From assembly GCF_041583835.1 (NCBI RefSeq), contig NZ_JBFHFC010000021.1, positions 1 through 44,869 on the forward strand: a stretch of 44,869 nt of DNA. Reading direction: 5' to 3'. The position numbers and the translations under genes were made by a program. Positions 24,949-33,311 of this stretch are shown here, piece after piece. The first letter of the stretch is position 1. The number at the start of each line of letters is the position of its first letter. The notes beneath the pieces were generated by a model. The model made no database searches. It saw only the letters and a program-made list of their open reading frames with translations, and was not told the DNA's origin. This DNA is from Thiomicrorhabdus sp041583835. GTDB taxonomy: Bacteria > Pseudomonadota > Gammaproteobacteria > Thiomicrospirales > Thiomicrospiraceae.

Positions 24949-25992
24949 ATGAATATCGGCTTTATTATTGCAAACTGGGATCAAATCGAACCAACCAAAA
25001 ATTCCACCATTTTGATCATTCGAGAGTGTATGAAACGAGGACATAACGTCTTCATTCTCTACCCCCAAAACCTGACCGTGCGCAATAACATCGCCTACGG
25101 ATACGTTAAAAAAGTAGAGAAAATGGATAAGATTCCCGAGAACATCGTCCAGTTCTACAAAAAAGTAACCTTCAAACAGACGCTGACGCCTTTGCACGGC
25201 CTGGACAGCCTAATGATTCGCAAGGATCCGCCAATCGACCCGATCATGTTCAACTTCCTGGATGCGATCAAGGACGAATGTGTCATCATTAACGACATCG
25301 ACGGCGTGCGTAAAGCCAACAACAAACTGTATACCACCACGTTCAACGATCCAAACAACAACTTCTTGCCGATCACTTATGTCTCCAAAAACAAAGAGTT
25401 CATTCGCCACACCATCGACGAAATGCCGGGCGACAAAGTCATTCTAAAACCGTTGGTCGGTTCGGGCGGACACGGCGTGATCGTACTTGAGAAAAACGCT
25501 CAATCCAATATTAATTCGATCCTTGATTTTTATATTCACGGCCAAGGCGACGATAACTACATTATCATCCAAGAATACATCGAAGGCGCCGAAGATGGTG
25601 ACGTTCGCGTATTGATGTTAAACGGAAAATTCCTTGGTGCTTATAACCGCAAGCCGCCTGAAGGTGACGTGCGTGCCAACATTCAAGTGGGTGGAACCGC
25701 ACACAAATACAAAATGACCGATTCGCAAATGGCGGTCTGCCGTAAAATCGGCCCTCGCCTGGCGGCCGACGGCCTCTATTTCGTCGGTGTCGACATGATT
25801 GGCGACAAAATCCTGGAAGTCAACGTATTGAATCCGGGCGGCATCAGCAACATCAACCGACTGGACAAGAAAAAACTGCATGTTCCGGTTGTCGACTTTA
25901 TCGAAGAAAAAGTACACGAAAAAGAAGAAAAACGTGCCGACTTGGAATACTTGATCAAACGTCTCAGCGACTTTAGACAGTCCGAACATTAA
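24949..25992 (+). CDS. gshB: Glutathione synthetase-like ATP-grasp ligase
   Basis: This 347-aa protein (E. coli GshB is about 315) should ligate glycine to gamma-glutamylcysteine. GshB-like features: LMIRKDPPIDPIMFNFLDAIKDECVIINDIDGVRKANNKLY, ILKPLVGSGGHGVIVLE, then EGDVRANIQVGGTAHKYKMTD and RLAADGLYFVGVDMIGDKILEVNVLNPGG. The extra about 30 residues are a charged C-terminal helix (HEKEEKRADLEYLIKRLSDFRQSEH). The NPGG segment near the metal site differs from E. coli (TSPT), so a related ATP-grasp ligase is the main alternative. It stands alone; no gshA is in view. Confidence 0.78.
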   Translation: MNIGFIIANWDQIEPTKNSTILIIRECMKRGHNVFILYPQNLTVRNNIAYGYVKKVEKMDKIPENIVQFYKKVTFKQTLTPLHGLDSLMIRKDPPIDPIMFNFLDAIKDECVIINDIDGVRKANNKLYTTTFNDPNNNFLPITYVSKNKEFIRHTIDEMPGDKVILKPLVGSGGHGVIVLEKNAQSNINSILDFYIHGQGDDNYIIIQEYIEGAEDGDVRVLMLNGKFLGAYNRKPPEGDVRANIQVGGTAHKYKMTDSQMAVCRKIGPRLAADGLYFVGVDMIGDKILEVNVLNPGGISNINRLDKKKLHVPVVDFIEEKVHEKEEKRADLEYLIKRLSDFRQSEH

Positions 25993-26021
25993 TTCGTTTT
26001 CCACTTAAAAGCTCGTCCGTA

Positions 26022-26061
26022 GCCGGGAATGCTGATACCGAAACAACGGTTAATTCCCGGC
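26022..26061. other. Nested hairpin between gshB and the next gene
   Basis: GCCGGGAAT (26022-26030) pairs with ATTCCCGGC (26053-26061). Inside it ACCG (26037-26040) pairs with CGGT (26047-26050) around AAACAA. It starts 30 bases after the gshB-like stop and ends 130 bases before the next ATG, so it is either a transcript end or a 5'-leader structure. No U-tract is present. Confidence 0.45.
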
Positions 26062-26190
26062 ACCAACCACAATAAACAACAAGCCCCAGCTTTCGTTCAA
26101 CCTCTGCGATGCGTTTACAAACACATACCGTCGAACGAACATGAACAGCCAGCCTGTACCCGCACCTCAAACACAAATAAAGGAGAGGTT

Positions 26191-26613
26191 ATGCATACGC
26201 TTTTACGCCCGCTTTTCACCCTATTACTGGGTTCTTTTCTAGCTTACTTGCCGCAAGCCAACGCGGAAAACATGTCGTCGATGGAAAACGTCCACATGCA
26301 GCAAATGATTCAACAAATGAACGAAATGCAGCGCTGCCTACAACAAATCGACGAAATCGAACTGCAAAAAAATCAAGAAAACATGAGTCGCTTGGAAAAC
26401 AAATTAAGAGCCTTATGCAGCGATGGGAAACGTGATGAAGCACAAACAGAAGCATTGAAATTCAGTCGGGAAATACAAGATTCTAAAATCTTCAAACAGA
26501 TTCAATCCTGTACACAAGAGATGCAACAGCAAGGTTTCATGCCTAAGCTGCCGACTTTAGAGATTGACGACCAAGGCAACAGCCAAACCCATATTTGCGA
26601 TCAACTGAAATAA
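26191..26613 (+). CDS. Exported Met/Gln-rich protein, unknown function
   Basis: This is a 140-aa protein with an unusually strong ribosome-binding site (AAAGGAGAGG). I rejected a longer in-frame reading that extends 54 codons upstream into the leader. Signal peptide: MHTLLRPLFTLLLGSFLAYLPQANA, then EN. The mature part is helical and rich in Met, Gln and Glu (MQQMIQQMNEMQRCLQQIDEIELQKNQENMSRLENKL). It has four Cys (RCLQQ, ALCSD, QSCTQ, HICDQ), suggesting two disulphides in the periplasm. No family is recognised. It is followed by a hairpin oriented for the converging ilvA. Confidence 0.75.
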   Translation: MHTLLRPLFTLLLGSFLAYLPQANAENMSSMENVHMQQMIQQMNEMQRCLQQIDEIELQKNQENMSRLENKLRALCSDGKRDEAQTEALKFSREIQDSKIFKQIQSCTQEMQQQGFMPKLPTLEIDDQGNSQTHICDQLK

Positions 26614-26641
26614 TCCGTTCGACCGCCAAGCCAAAAACAAA

Positions 26642-26677
26642 ACAGGCCCGGTAAGAAACGCTTCTTACCGGGCCTGT
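26642..26677 (-). terminator. Terminator of ilvA (16-bp stem)
   Basis: ACAGGCCCGGTAAGAA - ACGC - TTCTTACCGGGCCTGT is a perfect 16-bp stem. On the minus strand it is followed by TTTGTTTTTGG, a U-rich tract, so it suits ilvA. It may also stop the plus-strand transcript. Confidence 0.85.
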
Positions 26678-26749
26678 CAAACACATTCAAATTGACTCAG
26701 ACGGTTTCAACCATCCAATTCAATTCAATTCAAACCTGAAAATACCTTA

Positions 26750-28276
26750 TTACTGTTTCGACTTTAAAAACAGACGATAACCGGGATTATCCTGTTCATT
26801 CACGAACGGATAGCCTAAATTCTGCAAATAAACCTCAAAGTCGTCACTTTGTTCCGGCGGCACTTGTACGCCAACCAAAACACGTCCGTAGGCTGCGCCA
26901 TGGTTTCGATAATGGAACAGACTGATATTCCACTCTTCGCTCATCTGCGACAAAAATTGCAACAACGCCCCCGGTCTTTCGGGAAACTCGAAACGGTACA
27001 ACAATTCGTTTTGAACGCCGTTGGCGTGACCGCCGACCATATAACGCAAATGCAGCTTCGCCATTTCGTTATCGGTCATATCTTCCACCGCATAACCTTT
27101 GGACGCCAGTTCGTTCAGGATCGCTTCGCGTTCGGGACGTCCGCCTTCGGTTCGCACCCCGGCAAATACCACCGCCGATTTTGGATCGGAATAACGGTAA
27201 TTGAATTCGGTAATCGAACGTCGTCCGCCCAAGAGTTCGCAAAACTGTTTGAAACTGCCCGGCTGCTCGTTAATGGTTACCGCAAAAATCGCTTCGCGTT
27301 TTTCACCCAGTTCGGTACGTTCGGAAATATGACGCAAACGATCGAAATTCATATTCGCACCACTGACGATCGACGCCATTTCCAAACCGGAAACTTCATA
27401 CTTTTCGACGAATTTCTTCATTCCCGCCAACGCCACTGCACCGGCTGGTTCGGCAATCGCACGCGTATCTTCAAAAATATCTTTGACCGCAGCGCAAATC
27501 TCATCGGTTTTAACGGTGATCATTTCGTCAACGCAAGTTTGCGCGATTCTAAACGGAATTTCCCCAACCTGAGCGACGGCCACACCATCGGCAAACAAAC
27601 CGACCTGATCCAACACCACTCGCTCGCCGGCCTTTAAGGCTTCGGTCATACAAGCGGCATCTTCCGGTTCCACCCCGATAATCCGGGTTTTAGGGGATAC
27701 CTGTTTAATAACGGAAGCCACACCGGAAATCAATCCGCCGCCGCCGACCGCGACAAAAATCACGTCGAACGGTTTACTGTGCTGACGAAGCATCTCGAGC
27801 GCAATGGTGCCCTGCCCGGCAATCACATCCAAATCATCATACGGATGGATATACGTCAGGTTCTCTTCCGCCATCAATTGTTTAGCGTATTTGGAAGCTT
27901 CGTCGAAAGTGTCGCCGTGCAACACAACATTACCGCCCAAGTTTTTAACCGAATTAACTTTGATCGGCGGCGTGGTTCGCGGCATGACAATGGTCGCCTT
28001 AATGCCCATCTTGGAAGCCGACAAAGCAACGCCCTGCGCATGGTTCCCCGCCGACGCGGCAATCACACCCGCTTTTTTCTGCTCTTCGTTCAAATGCACC
28101 ATACAGTTATAGGCACCGCGTAATTTAAACGAAAACACCGGTTGCAGATCTTCGCGTTTCAACCACACATTATTCTGCAAACGTTTAGACAACAAAGGCG
28201 CCACCTCAAGCGGCGTCTCCTCGGCAACGTCATAAACGGGAACGGTTAACACTCGGCGCAAAATTTCTTCTGGCAT
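26750..28276 (-). CDS. ilvA: Threonine ammonia-lyase (biosynthetic threonine deaminase)
   Basis: This 508-aa enzyme, the biosynthetic length, converts threonine to 2-oxobutyrate for isoleucine synthesis. PLP-binding FSFKLRGAYN with the Schiff-base Lys lies near residue 51, then SAGNHAQGVALSA near 75 and VAVGGGGLISGVASV near 175. The C-terminal regulatory part (about 325-508) has two ACT-like domains beginning REAIFAVTINEQPGSFKQFCELL and NELLYRFEFPERPGALLQFLSQM, the site of isoleucine/valine control. It is monocistronic and leftward, with 256 bases up to the divergent copper receptor gene. Confidence 0.97.
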   Translation of the reverse strand: MPEEILRRVLTVPVYDVAEETPLEVAPLLSKRLQNNVWLKREDLQPVFSFKLRGAYNCMVHLNEEQKKAGVIAASAGNHAQGVALSASKMGIKATIVMPRTTPPIKVNSVKNLGGNVVLHGDTFDEASKYAKQLMAEENLTYIHPYDDLDVIAGQGTIALEMLRQHSKPFDVIFVAVGGGGLISGVASVIKQVSPKTRIIGVEPEDAACMTEALKAGERVVLDQVGLFADGVAVAQVGEIPFRIAQTCVDEMITVKTDEICAAVKDIFEDTRAIAEPAGAVALAGMKKFVEKYEVSGLEMASIVSGANMNFDRLRHISERTELGEKREAIFAVTINEQPGSFKQFCELLGGRRSITEFNYRYSDPKSAVVFAGVRTEGGRPEREAILNELASKGYAVEDMTDNEMAKLHLRYMVGGHANGVQNELLYRFEFPERPGALLQFLSQMSEEWNISLFHYRNHGAAYGRVLVGVQVPPEQSDDFEVYLQNLGYPFVNEQDNPGYRLFLKSKQ

Positions 28277-28394
28277 TCAACTTCCTTAGGCTCATTCAAT
28301 GGAACACGGCTAAAACATTTATTGAAGAATAAAACTGGCGGCCATTATAGCATTTATAAAACTGGATGAATTGTGCGATGAAAACACGTGATAA

Positions 28395-28408
28395 TTGATC
28401 GACATCAT
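28395..28408. promoter_or_regulatory. Imperfect FNR-type site upstream of the copper receptor
   Basis: TTGAT-CGAC-ATCAT matches TTGAT-N4-ATCAA at nine of ten fixed positions. It lies 125 bases before the TonB receptor ATG and about 120 from ilvA. It is a weak match and may be chance. Confidence 0.3.
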
Positions 28409-28532
28409 GTATTCAAACATTCCTCAATACTTCACGGCAAACCGTTAAGAATATCTCAACCCTTACCAACAATATGGATTAGTAAAATACCCGCAAATTA
28501 AATATCAACTATCCTAGACTAAAGGCATAATC

Positions 28533-30536
28533 ATGTTTTCAAGAAAAAAACTTTCCATTGCTATTTTAGCGGCGCTTTCCGCACCTTCCGCGGTATTTGC
28601 TGCGGACATCACGACCATTGAAGTCGTCGATAAGAAAGAAGCCTCTCAGCAAGAAACTTACACCTCTGAAGAGTTGACGCACACAGGCAATACGGAAACG
28701 GGACAAATCTTGAGACAACTTAACGGCGTGGATGCCATTCGCATGGGCGGTCACGGTCTTGACGTTCAAATTCGCGGTCAGCAAAACACTCAGTTAAACG
28801 TGATTCTAGACGGTGCCGAAATTGCCGGCGGCTGTCCTAACCGCATGGACCCTCCAACCTCTTACGCCGAAGTCGGTAGTTATGACAAAGTCACCGTCAT
28901 CAAAGGTGTTCAATCGGTACAGTACGGTGCCGGCGGAACAGGCGGAACCGTAATTTTCGAACGCACGGCTCCAACCTTTGAAGAAGGCAAACCTTATCAA
29001 GGTGAAATCAGCGCGGCAACCGCTTCTAACGGACTGACCCAAGACTTGAACGCCAAAGTGGCGGCGGGTAGCGACAAAGGTTATGTCGTACTTCAAGGTT
29101 CTAAAAAGTCGGCTGACAACTATAAAGACGGGAATGGAGACGAAGTCAATTCCAGCTATGAAAGCCAACAAGGCCGTATCGATTTAGGATGGCGTCCGGA
29201 CGCGAACAACGAATTCAAATTCTCTTACGAGAAAAGCCGCACTGACGATGCGTTATATCAAGGTGCCAGCATGGATGCGCCACTGTCCGATGCAGACATC
29301 AAGCGTCTGAGCTATGAAGGTAAAAACCTGGCTAAGAACCTGCAAGGCTTAAAAGTCGAAGTGTATCAGTCAAACGTCGAACACGTCATGAACAACTTTG
29401 AACTACGCACTGCGATGGATCCAACCAAACTAATGGAAACTCCGTCTAAAACCGAAACAACCGGCGGTAAAGTAACCTTAACCAGCCAATTCGGCCACAC
29501 CAAACTGGACTATGGGGTCATTCTTCAATCCGAACAGAAGAAAGCTTCTCTATACAACCGTTACCCGGATCCGGATGCCCTATTGTTCAAAATGTGGCCG
29601 GATGTCTTAACCGAACAAAACAGCGTATTCGCAGAAAGTACCTCTTTGTTCCGCGACAACCAGAAAGTGATTCTTGGCTTGCGTTACGACCAGGTTAAAG
29701 CCGAAGCGCGCGACGTGAACATGATGGCTACCAACCTATACACCAATGCCAACAGCGACTACTCCGGCGATACATCGGTAGACGAAGGAAACTGGAATGC
29801 ATTGGCCCGTTACGAGCGTGCATACAATAACGGCGTCAGCTGGTTCGCAGGCTTGAGCCACTCAACCCGCACGGCTGATGCGACCGAGCGTTTCATGAAC
29901 AAAGGCGGTTCCATGCCTTCCATGTGGTGGGTTGGTAACCCGGATTTGAATCCTGAAAAACACAACCAGTTCGACATCGGCGTCAGCCGTAACACCAAGT
30001 CTTACGACGTTAGTGCATCGGCCTACTACGACTCGGTTGAAGATTACATCCTAAGAACTAAAAATGCGGCAGGTTCATCCGTCTACGTTAACAAAGACGC
30101 CACCATCTACGGAATGGAACTAGCGGCCACTTACTATGTTAACCAAGCATTCAAAACCGGTTTCAATGCGGCGTTAACCAAAGGCGACAACACCACGGAC
30201 AACACCAACTTGGCGAGCATGACACCGTTATCGGGTAACGTTTTTGCGGAATATTACACCGAAAAAATGTACGCCGGCGGACGCTTCAACTTTGCAACCG
30301 AACAGGATGAGGTTTACGACGTCATCGACGAAAAAGCCACTCCGGCTTGGAGTACGGTGGATCTTTATGCGGGTTATAATGTCAATAAAACCTTTAGCCT
30401 ATCGGCCGGTGTTGATAACCTATTCGACCACGCCTACTACAACCACATTAACCGTGAAGACCCTACAACAGGGAACATCTACAAAGTTAATGAACCGGGT
30501 CGTAACGTCTGGGCAAAAGTTACCGCTAAGTTCTAA
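28533..30536 (+). CDS. TonB-dependent copper receptor (OprC/NosA type)
   Basis: This 667-aa outer-membrane receptor has signal peptide MFSRKKLSIAILAALSAPSAVFA and a plug domain (about 45-145). The 22-strand barrel ends in KVTAKF with a terminal Phe. The plug segment GGCPNRMDPPTSYAE (Cys101, Met105) is the hallmark of the OprC/NosA copper group, which binds copper through Cys/Met residues. A classical TonB box is not obvious, although TIEVVDKKEA near 28-37 fits the position. Sco and PCuAC genes follow, giving a copper uptake-to-oxidase route. A strong terminator separates it from sco. Confidence 0.92.
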   Translation: MFSRKKLSIAILAALSAPSAVFAADITTIEVVDKKEASQQETYTSEELTHTGNTETGQILRQLNGVDAIRMGGHGLDVQIRGQQNTQLNVILDGAEIAGGCPNRMDPPTSYAEVGSYDKVTVIKGVQSVQYGAGGTGGTVIFERTAPTFEEGKPYQGEISAATASNGLTQDLNAKVAAGSDKGYVVLQGSKKSADNYKDGNGDEVNSSYESQQGRIDLGWRPDANNEFKFSYEKSRTDDALYQGASMDAPLSDADIKRLSYEGKNLAKNLQGLKVEVYQSNVEHVMNNFELRTAMDPTKLMETPSKTETTGGKVTLTSQFGHTKLDYGVILQSEQKKASLYNRYPDPDALLFKMWPDVLTEQNSVFAESTSLFRDNQKVILGLRYDQVKAEARDVNMMATNLYTNANSDYSGDTSVDEGNWNALARYERAYNNGVSWFAGLSHSTRTADATERFMNKGGSMPSMWWVGNPDLNPEKHNQFDIGVSRNTKSYDVSASAYYDSVEDYILRTKNAAGSSVYVNKDATIYGMELAATYYVNQAFKTGFNAALTKGDNTTDNTNLASMTPLSGNVFAEYYTEKMYAGGRFNFATEQDEVYDVIDEKATPAWSTVDLYAGYNVNKTFSLSAGVDNLFDHAYYNHINREDPTTGNIYKVNEPGRNVWAKVTAKF

Positions 30537-30560
30537 GCGTCAGTTAGTATGAACTTTTCT

Positions 30561-30593
30561 AAAACCGCCTCGGAATCTCTTCCCGGCGGTTTT
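30561..30593 (+). terminator. Rho-independent terminator after the copper receptor gene
   Basis: AAAACCGCC pairs with GGCGGTTTT, with an inner GGAA/TTCC stem, followed by continued T (30590-30596). It ends the receptor transcript or lowers expression of the downstream sco and PCuAC genes. Confidence 0.9.
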
Positions 30594-30619
30594 TTTGATT
30601 TAAACAAGGACACCTCAGC

Positions 30620-31225
30620 GTGAAAACCAAATATCTGATTACCATCATCGGTCTAGGCATTCTTTTAGGCATTGGCTCTTTCTTTGTTCCCAGCCAGAAC
30701 ACCGCCGCAACGGAAGCCAAACTGATATCAAACGACACTCCGGTCGGAGGCGACTTTACGCTCACCGCCGCGGACGGCAAACACTCCTTAAGCGATTTCA
30801 AAAACAAGTTGGTATTAATCTATTTCGGCTACACTTACTGTCCTGATATCTGCCCGACCAATCTGGGGAATTTATCCGTTGCTTACCGTCAATTAACGCC
30901 GGAAGAAAAAGCCAAGATACAAATTCTATTCATCTCCGTCGATCCCGAACGCGATACCCCGAAACGATTGAAGCAATACTCGGATTATTTCGAATCCAAC
31001 ATCATCGGTTTGACCGCTGACCCGGCGACGATCGCCGAAATCAGTCGCCATTACGGTGTGGTTTATGCGAAAGTCGACGATCCCAATAACGGAACCAACT
31101 ACGCAGTGGATCACTCTGCATTCACCTATGTCGTCGATCAGCAAGGCAAATTACGGGAACAACTTCCGCATGCAACCCATCCGGAACAATTTATAAAAAC
31201 CATCCGTAAATACCTTGAAAATTAA
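30620..31225 (+). CDS. SCO1/SenC family copper chaperone
   Basis: This 201-aa protein has one N-terminal membrane anchor (YLITIIGLGILLGIGSFFV) and a periplasmic thioredoxin fold. The copper ligands are present: CPDICP with Cys74 and Cys78, and the distal His165 in YAVDHSAFTYVVD. Sco proteins deliver copper or electrons to the CuA or CuB site of cytochrome oxidases. SVDPERDTPKRLKQY near 107 is also typical. It comes between the copper receptor and PCuAC, its usual functional partner. Confidence 0.94.
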   Translation: MKTKYLITIIGLGILLGIGSFFVPSQNTAATEAKLISNDTPVGGDFTLTAADGKHSLSDFKNKLVLIYFGYTYCPDICPTNLGNLSVAYRQLTPEEKAKIQILFISVDPERDTPKRLKQYSDYFESNIIGLTADPATIAEISRHYGVVYAKVDDPNNGTNYAVDHSAFTYVVDQQGKLREQLPHATHPEQFIKTIRKYLEN

Positions 31226-31305
31226 ACGAGAATCACTATTTAGACTAAAATCTTCTCTAAACGGCTTCACCCCCTTTTAGGGACTTACAATCAAAGGAAA
31301 TCATC

Positions 31306-31809
31306 ATGTCATTACCTTCATCGTTCAAAACCAAACTTGTCGCCATCGCTTTCGGAACCATGGCCTCATTCAGTTCTTTCAGCGTTTTTGCCGACCAGGC
31401 CGAACAGATCGAAATCAGCAACGCTTACGCCCGTGAAGTACCTCCCGGTGCACCGGCCAGCGCCAGCTTCATGACATTGACCAATAACAGCGATCAGGAC
31501 ATTAAACTGGTTGAAGCCCAATCCGGAGCCGCGGAAGTGGTTGAACTACACACGCACAGCAACGACAACGGCGTTATGCGCATGCGCAAGATCGAAAACA
31601 TCAACATTCCCGCTCACGGTCAAGCCGTACTTCAACCTGGCGGATTGCACATTATGTTGATCGAACCGGTAGAGCCCCTTCAACAAGGACAAACCGTCAA
31701 GTTAAAACTTAAGTTTGAAGACGGTAGCCAAAAAGCGGTTTCTATGCCGGTTAAGTCGTTGAAAACCATGAGTATGCCAATGAACCATAACCATGGCGAC
31801 ATGCACTAA
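31306..31809 (+). CDS. Periplasmic copper chaperone PCuAC
   Basis: This 167-aa exported protein has a signal peptide ending SFSSFSVFA-DQ. The PCuAC copper site matches the published spacing H-X10-M-X21-H-X-M exactly: His82, Met93, His115, Met117. The C-terminus adds a Met/His-rich tail (MSMPMNHNHGDMH) likely to hold a second, weaker copper. The family supplies Cu(I) to Sco or directly to CuA. It is the third copper gene of the cluster. Confidence 0.94.
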   Translation: MSLPSSFKTKLVAIAFGTMASFSSFSVFADQAEQIEISNAYAREVPPGAPASASFMTLTNNSDQDIKLVEAQSGAAEVVELHTHSNDNGVMRMRKIENINIPAHGQAVLQPGGLHIMLIEPVEPLQQGQTVKLKLKFEDGSQKAVSMPVKSLKTMSMPMNHNHGDMH

Positions 31810-31828
31810 GACCAGGCAAAAGACTGGA

Positions 31829-31878
31829 TTTTTTGATGGGTTAAAGGTACACTACCCGGCGTTTTACCTATCAAAAAA
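31829..31878. other. Imperfect inverted repeat after the PCuAC gene
   Basis: TTTTTTGATGGGTTAAA (31829-31845) pairs with TTTTACCTATCAAAAAA (31862-31878) at 15 of 17 positions. It lies between the PCuAC stop and the exported-protein ATG at 31903. It may be a weak terminator or a leader structure. Confidence 0.4.
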
Positions 31879-31902
31879 CCTTAATAATAATAGGTACATA
31901 GA

Positions 31903-32373
31903 ATGAAAAAGAACATCCAAAAAAGCTTTTACGGCATCCTTGTTTCAGGCTTGATGATCGGCTCGGTTCAAGCTGGAGAGACCAAAATAAGCGAGATGAA
32001 AAATCTGGATATGTGTGTGAACTACTCGACACTGGAATCCGAAGAAGATAAAAAAGCTTACTATGATGAATTGAATCATCGCGGCCAGTTGAGTTACAAA
32101 GATATCGAACGCCTTCCAAAAAAAGAAGTGGGTAACAGCTCGACGATCTGCGGAATGTATATGGCGCTAGGAAAGCCGCTTGCCGAACAAGCTCGCCAAA
32201 TCCGTCCGATGACATTCAAAGCGGTACACGTCTATCCGGACATGTACTATGTCTCACAATCAGGGATGATTGTTGAAACTTTCGAACGTAAGGAAGGCAC
32301 CATGCCTCCTCAACTTGCTGCCGATAAACCGGACGTAGAACCACCACCGGTTTTATACAAAGCGCCTAAATAA
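31903..32373 (+). CDS. Exported protein downstream of copper genes
   Basis: I do not recognise a family. This 156-aa product has a signal peptide (MKKNIQKSFYGILVSGLMIGSVQA, then GE). The mature domain has two Cys (DMCVNYS, TICGMYM), which could form a disulphide, and the segment DELNHRGQLSYKDIERL. The Pro-rich end is ADKPDVEPPPVLYKAPK. The mature part is not Met- or His-rich as a copper carrier would be, so membership of the copper pathway rests on position alone. A hairpin follows the stop. Confidence 0.72.
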   Translation: MKKNIQKSFYGILVSGLMIGSVQAGETKISEMKNLDMCVNYSTLESEEDKKAYYDELNHRGQLSYKDIERLPKKEVGNSSTICGMYMALGKPLAEQARQIRPMTFKAVHVYPDMYYVSQSGMIVETFERKEGTMPPQLAADKPDVEPPPVLYKAPK

Positions 32374-32393
32374 ACCAAGGTTGAGCATTCAAC

Positions 32394-32419
32394 AAGCCGC
32401 CGATCATTGTCGGCGGCTT
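32394..32419 (+). terminator. Hairpin after the exported-protein gene
   Basis: AAGCCGCCGA - TCATTG - TCGGCGGCTT is a perfect 10-bp stem 20 bases after the stop. A short TATTTT stretch comes about 10 bases later. Confidence 0.65.
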
Positions 32420-32535
32420 CAGCCTTGTATTTTCACGGCAAGTGCAACGCTATACAACCTCCATGTTATTGATTACAATTACGCCACAAAAAATAGCGAC
32501 AAAATTAAATCAATAAAATAATTAGAGAGATAATC

Positions 32536-33201
32536 ATGACACAAGATGAACTAAAACAAAAAGTAGCTCAAGCAGCGATCGAGTATGTCGTACCGGACAC
32601 TATCATCGGTGTGGGAACGGGTTCAACCGCAAACTTCTTCATTGACGAATTGGCAAAAATCAAAGGAACCATTGAAGGTGCCGTCGCCAGTTCTGAAGCC
32701 ACGGCGGAACGTCTTAAAGGTCATGGTATTCCAGTTTTAGACTTGAACTCGGTCGCTGAAATGTCCGTGTACATCGACGGCGCCGATGAAGCCGATCCAG
32801 GACTTCACCTTGTAAAAGGCGGCGGCGGTGCTTTGACTCGCGAAAAAATCGTTTTGGCGGTTGCCAAAAAATTCGTCTGCATTGCCGACGACAGCAAAAA
32901 AGTAGACGTTTTAGGTAAATTCCCGCTACCGGTTGAAGTCATTCCAATGGCTCGCAGCTATGTTGCCCGCGAAATCGTTAAACGTTTCGGCGGCGAACCT
33001 GTGCTACGCGACGGCTTCACTACCGACAACGGAAATGTGATCCTGGACATTCACGGTTTGGAAATTACCGATCCGGTTGCGATGGAAAACGAACTGAACA
33101 GCATCGTCGGTGTCGTCACCAACGGTCTATTTGCTGCCCGTAAAGCGGACGTTTTCCTTTGCGGAACGCCAAACGGCGTCGAGACGATTACGGCTGAATA
33201 A
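32536..33201 (+). CDS. rpiA: Ribose-5-phosphate isomerase A
   Basis: This 221-aa protein interconverts ribose-5-phosphate and ribulose-5-phosphate in the pentose-phosphate and Calvin pathways. It shows GVGTGSTANFFIDEL (near 25, phosphate loop), YIDGADEAD near 78 (catalytic Asp) and LVKGGGGALTREK near 90 (catalytic Glu). Late GFTTDNGNVILDIHGLEI is also standard. In an autotroph this enzyme would serve CO2 fixation, but nothing else in the window shows autotrophy. A rho-independent terminator follows. Confidence 0.97.
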   Translation: MTQDELKQKVAQAAIEYVVPDTIIGVGTGSTANFFIDELAKIKGTIEGAVASSEATAERLKGHGIPVLDLNSVAEMSVYIDGADEADPGLHLVKGGGGALTREKIVLAVAKKFVCIADDSKKVDVLGKFPLPVEVIPMARSYVAREIVKRFGGEPVLRDGFTTDNGNVILDIHGLEITDPVAMENELNSIVGVVTNGLFAARKADVFLCGTPNGVETITAE

Positions 33202-33228
33202 AACCGCATCGAAAATAACGCTTGTTTT

Positions 33229-33265
33229 AAATCGGGTCCATTGCTGCAATGTAGACCCGATTTTT
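33229..33265 (+). terminator. Rho-independent terminator of rpiA
   Basis: AAATCGGGTC pairs with GACCCGATTT, with an inner ATTG/CAAT stem, and is followed by T to 33265. Confidence 0.92.
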
Positions 33266-33311
33266 GTATATAGAGTAGTTTTTCACCCCATATAAAAAGT
33301 GATTCAATCCC

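Noticed and set aside
26029..26190. 54-codon upstream extension of the exported Met/Gln-rich protein
   Set aside because: The strong AAAGGAGAGG site and signal peptide start at 26191, and the extension runs through a nested hairpin.
26849..27637. 262-codon plus-strand frame inside ilvA
   Set aside because: It lies wholly antisense to a well-conserved ilvA and contains composition expected of a codon shadow (many F, H, R, N).
30244..30552. 102-codon plus-strand frame at the end of the TonB receptor gene
   Set aside because: It is out of frame within the receptor barrel and has no start signal.
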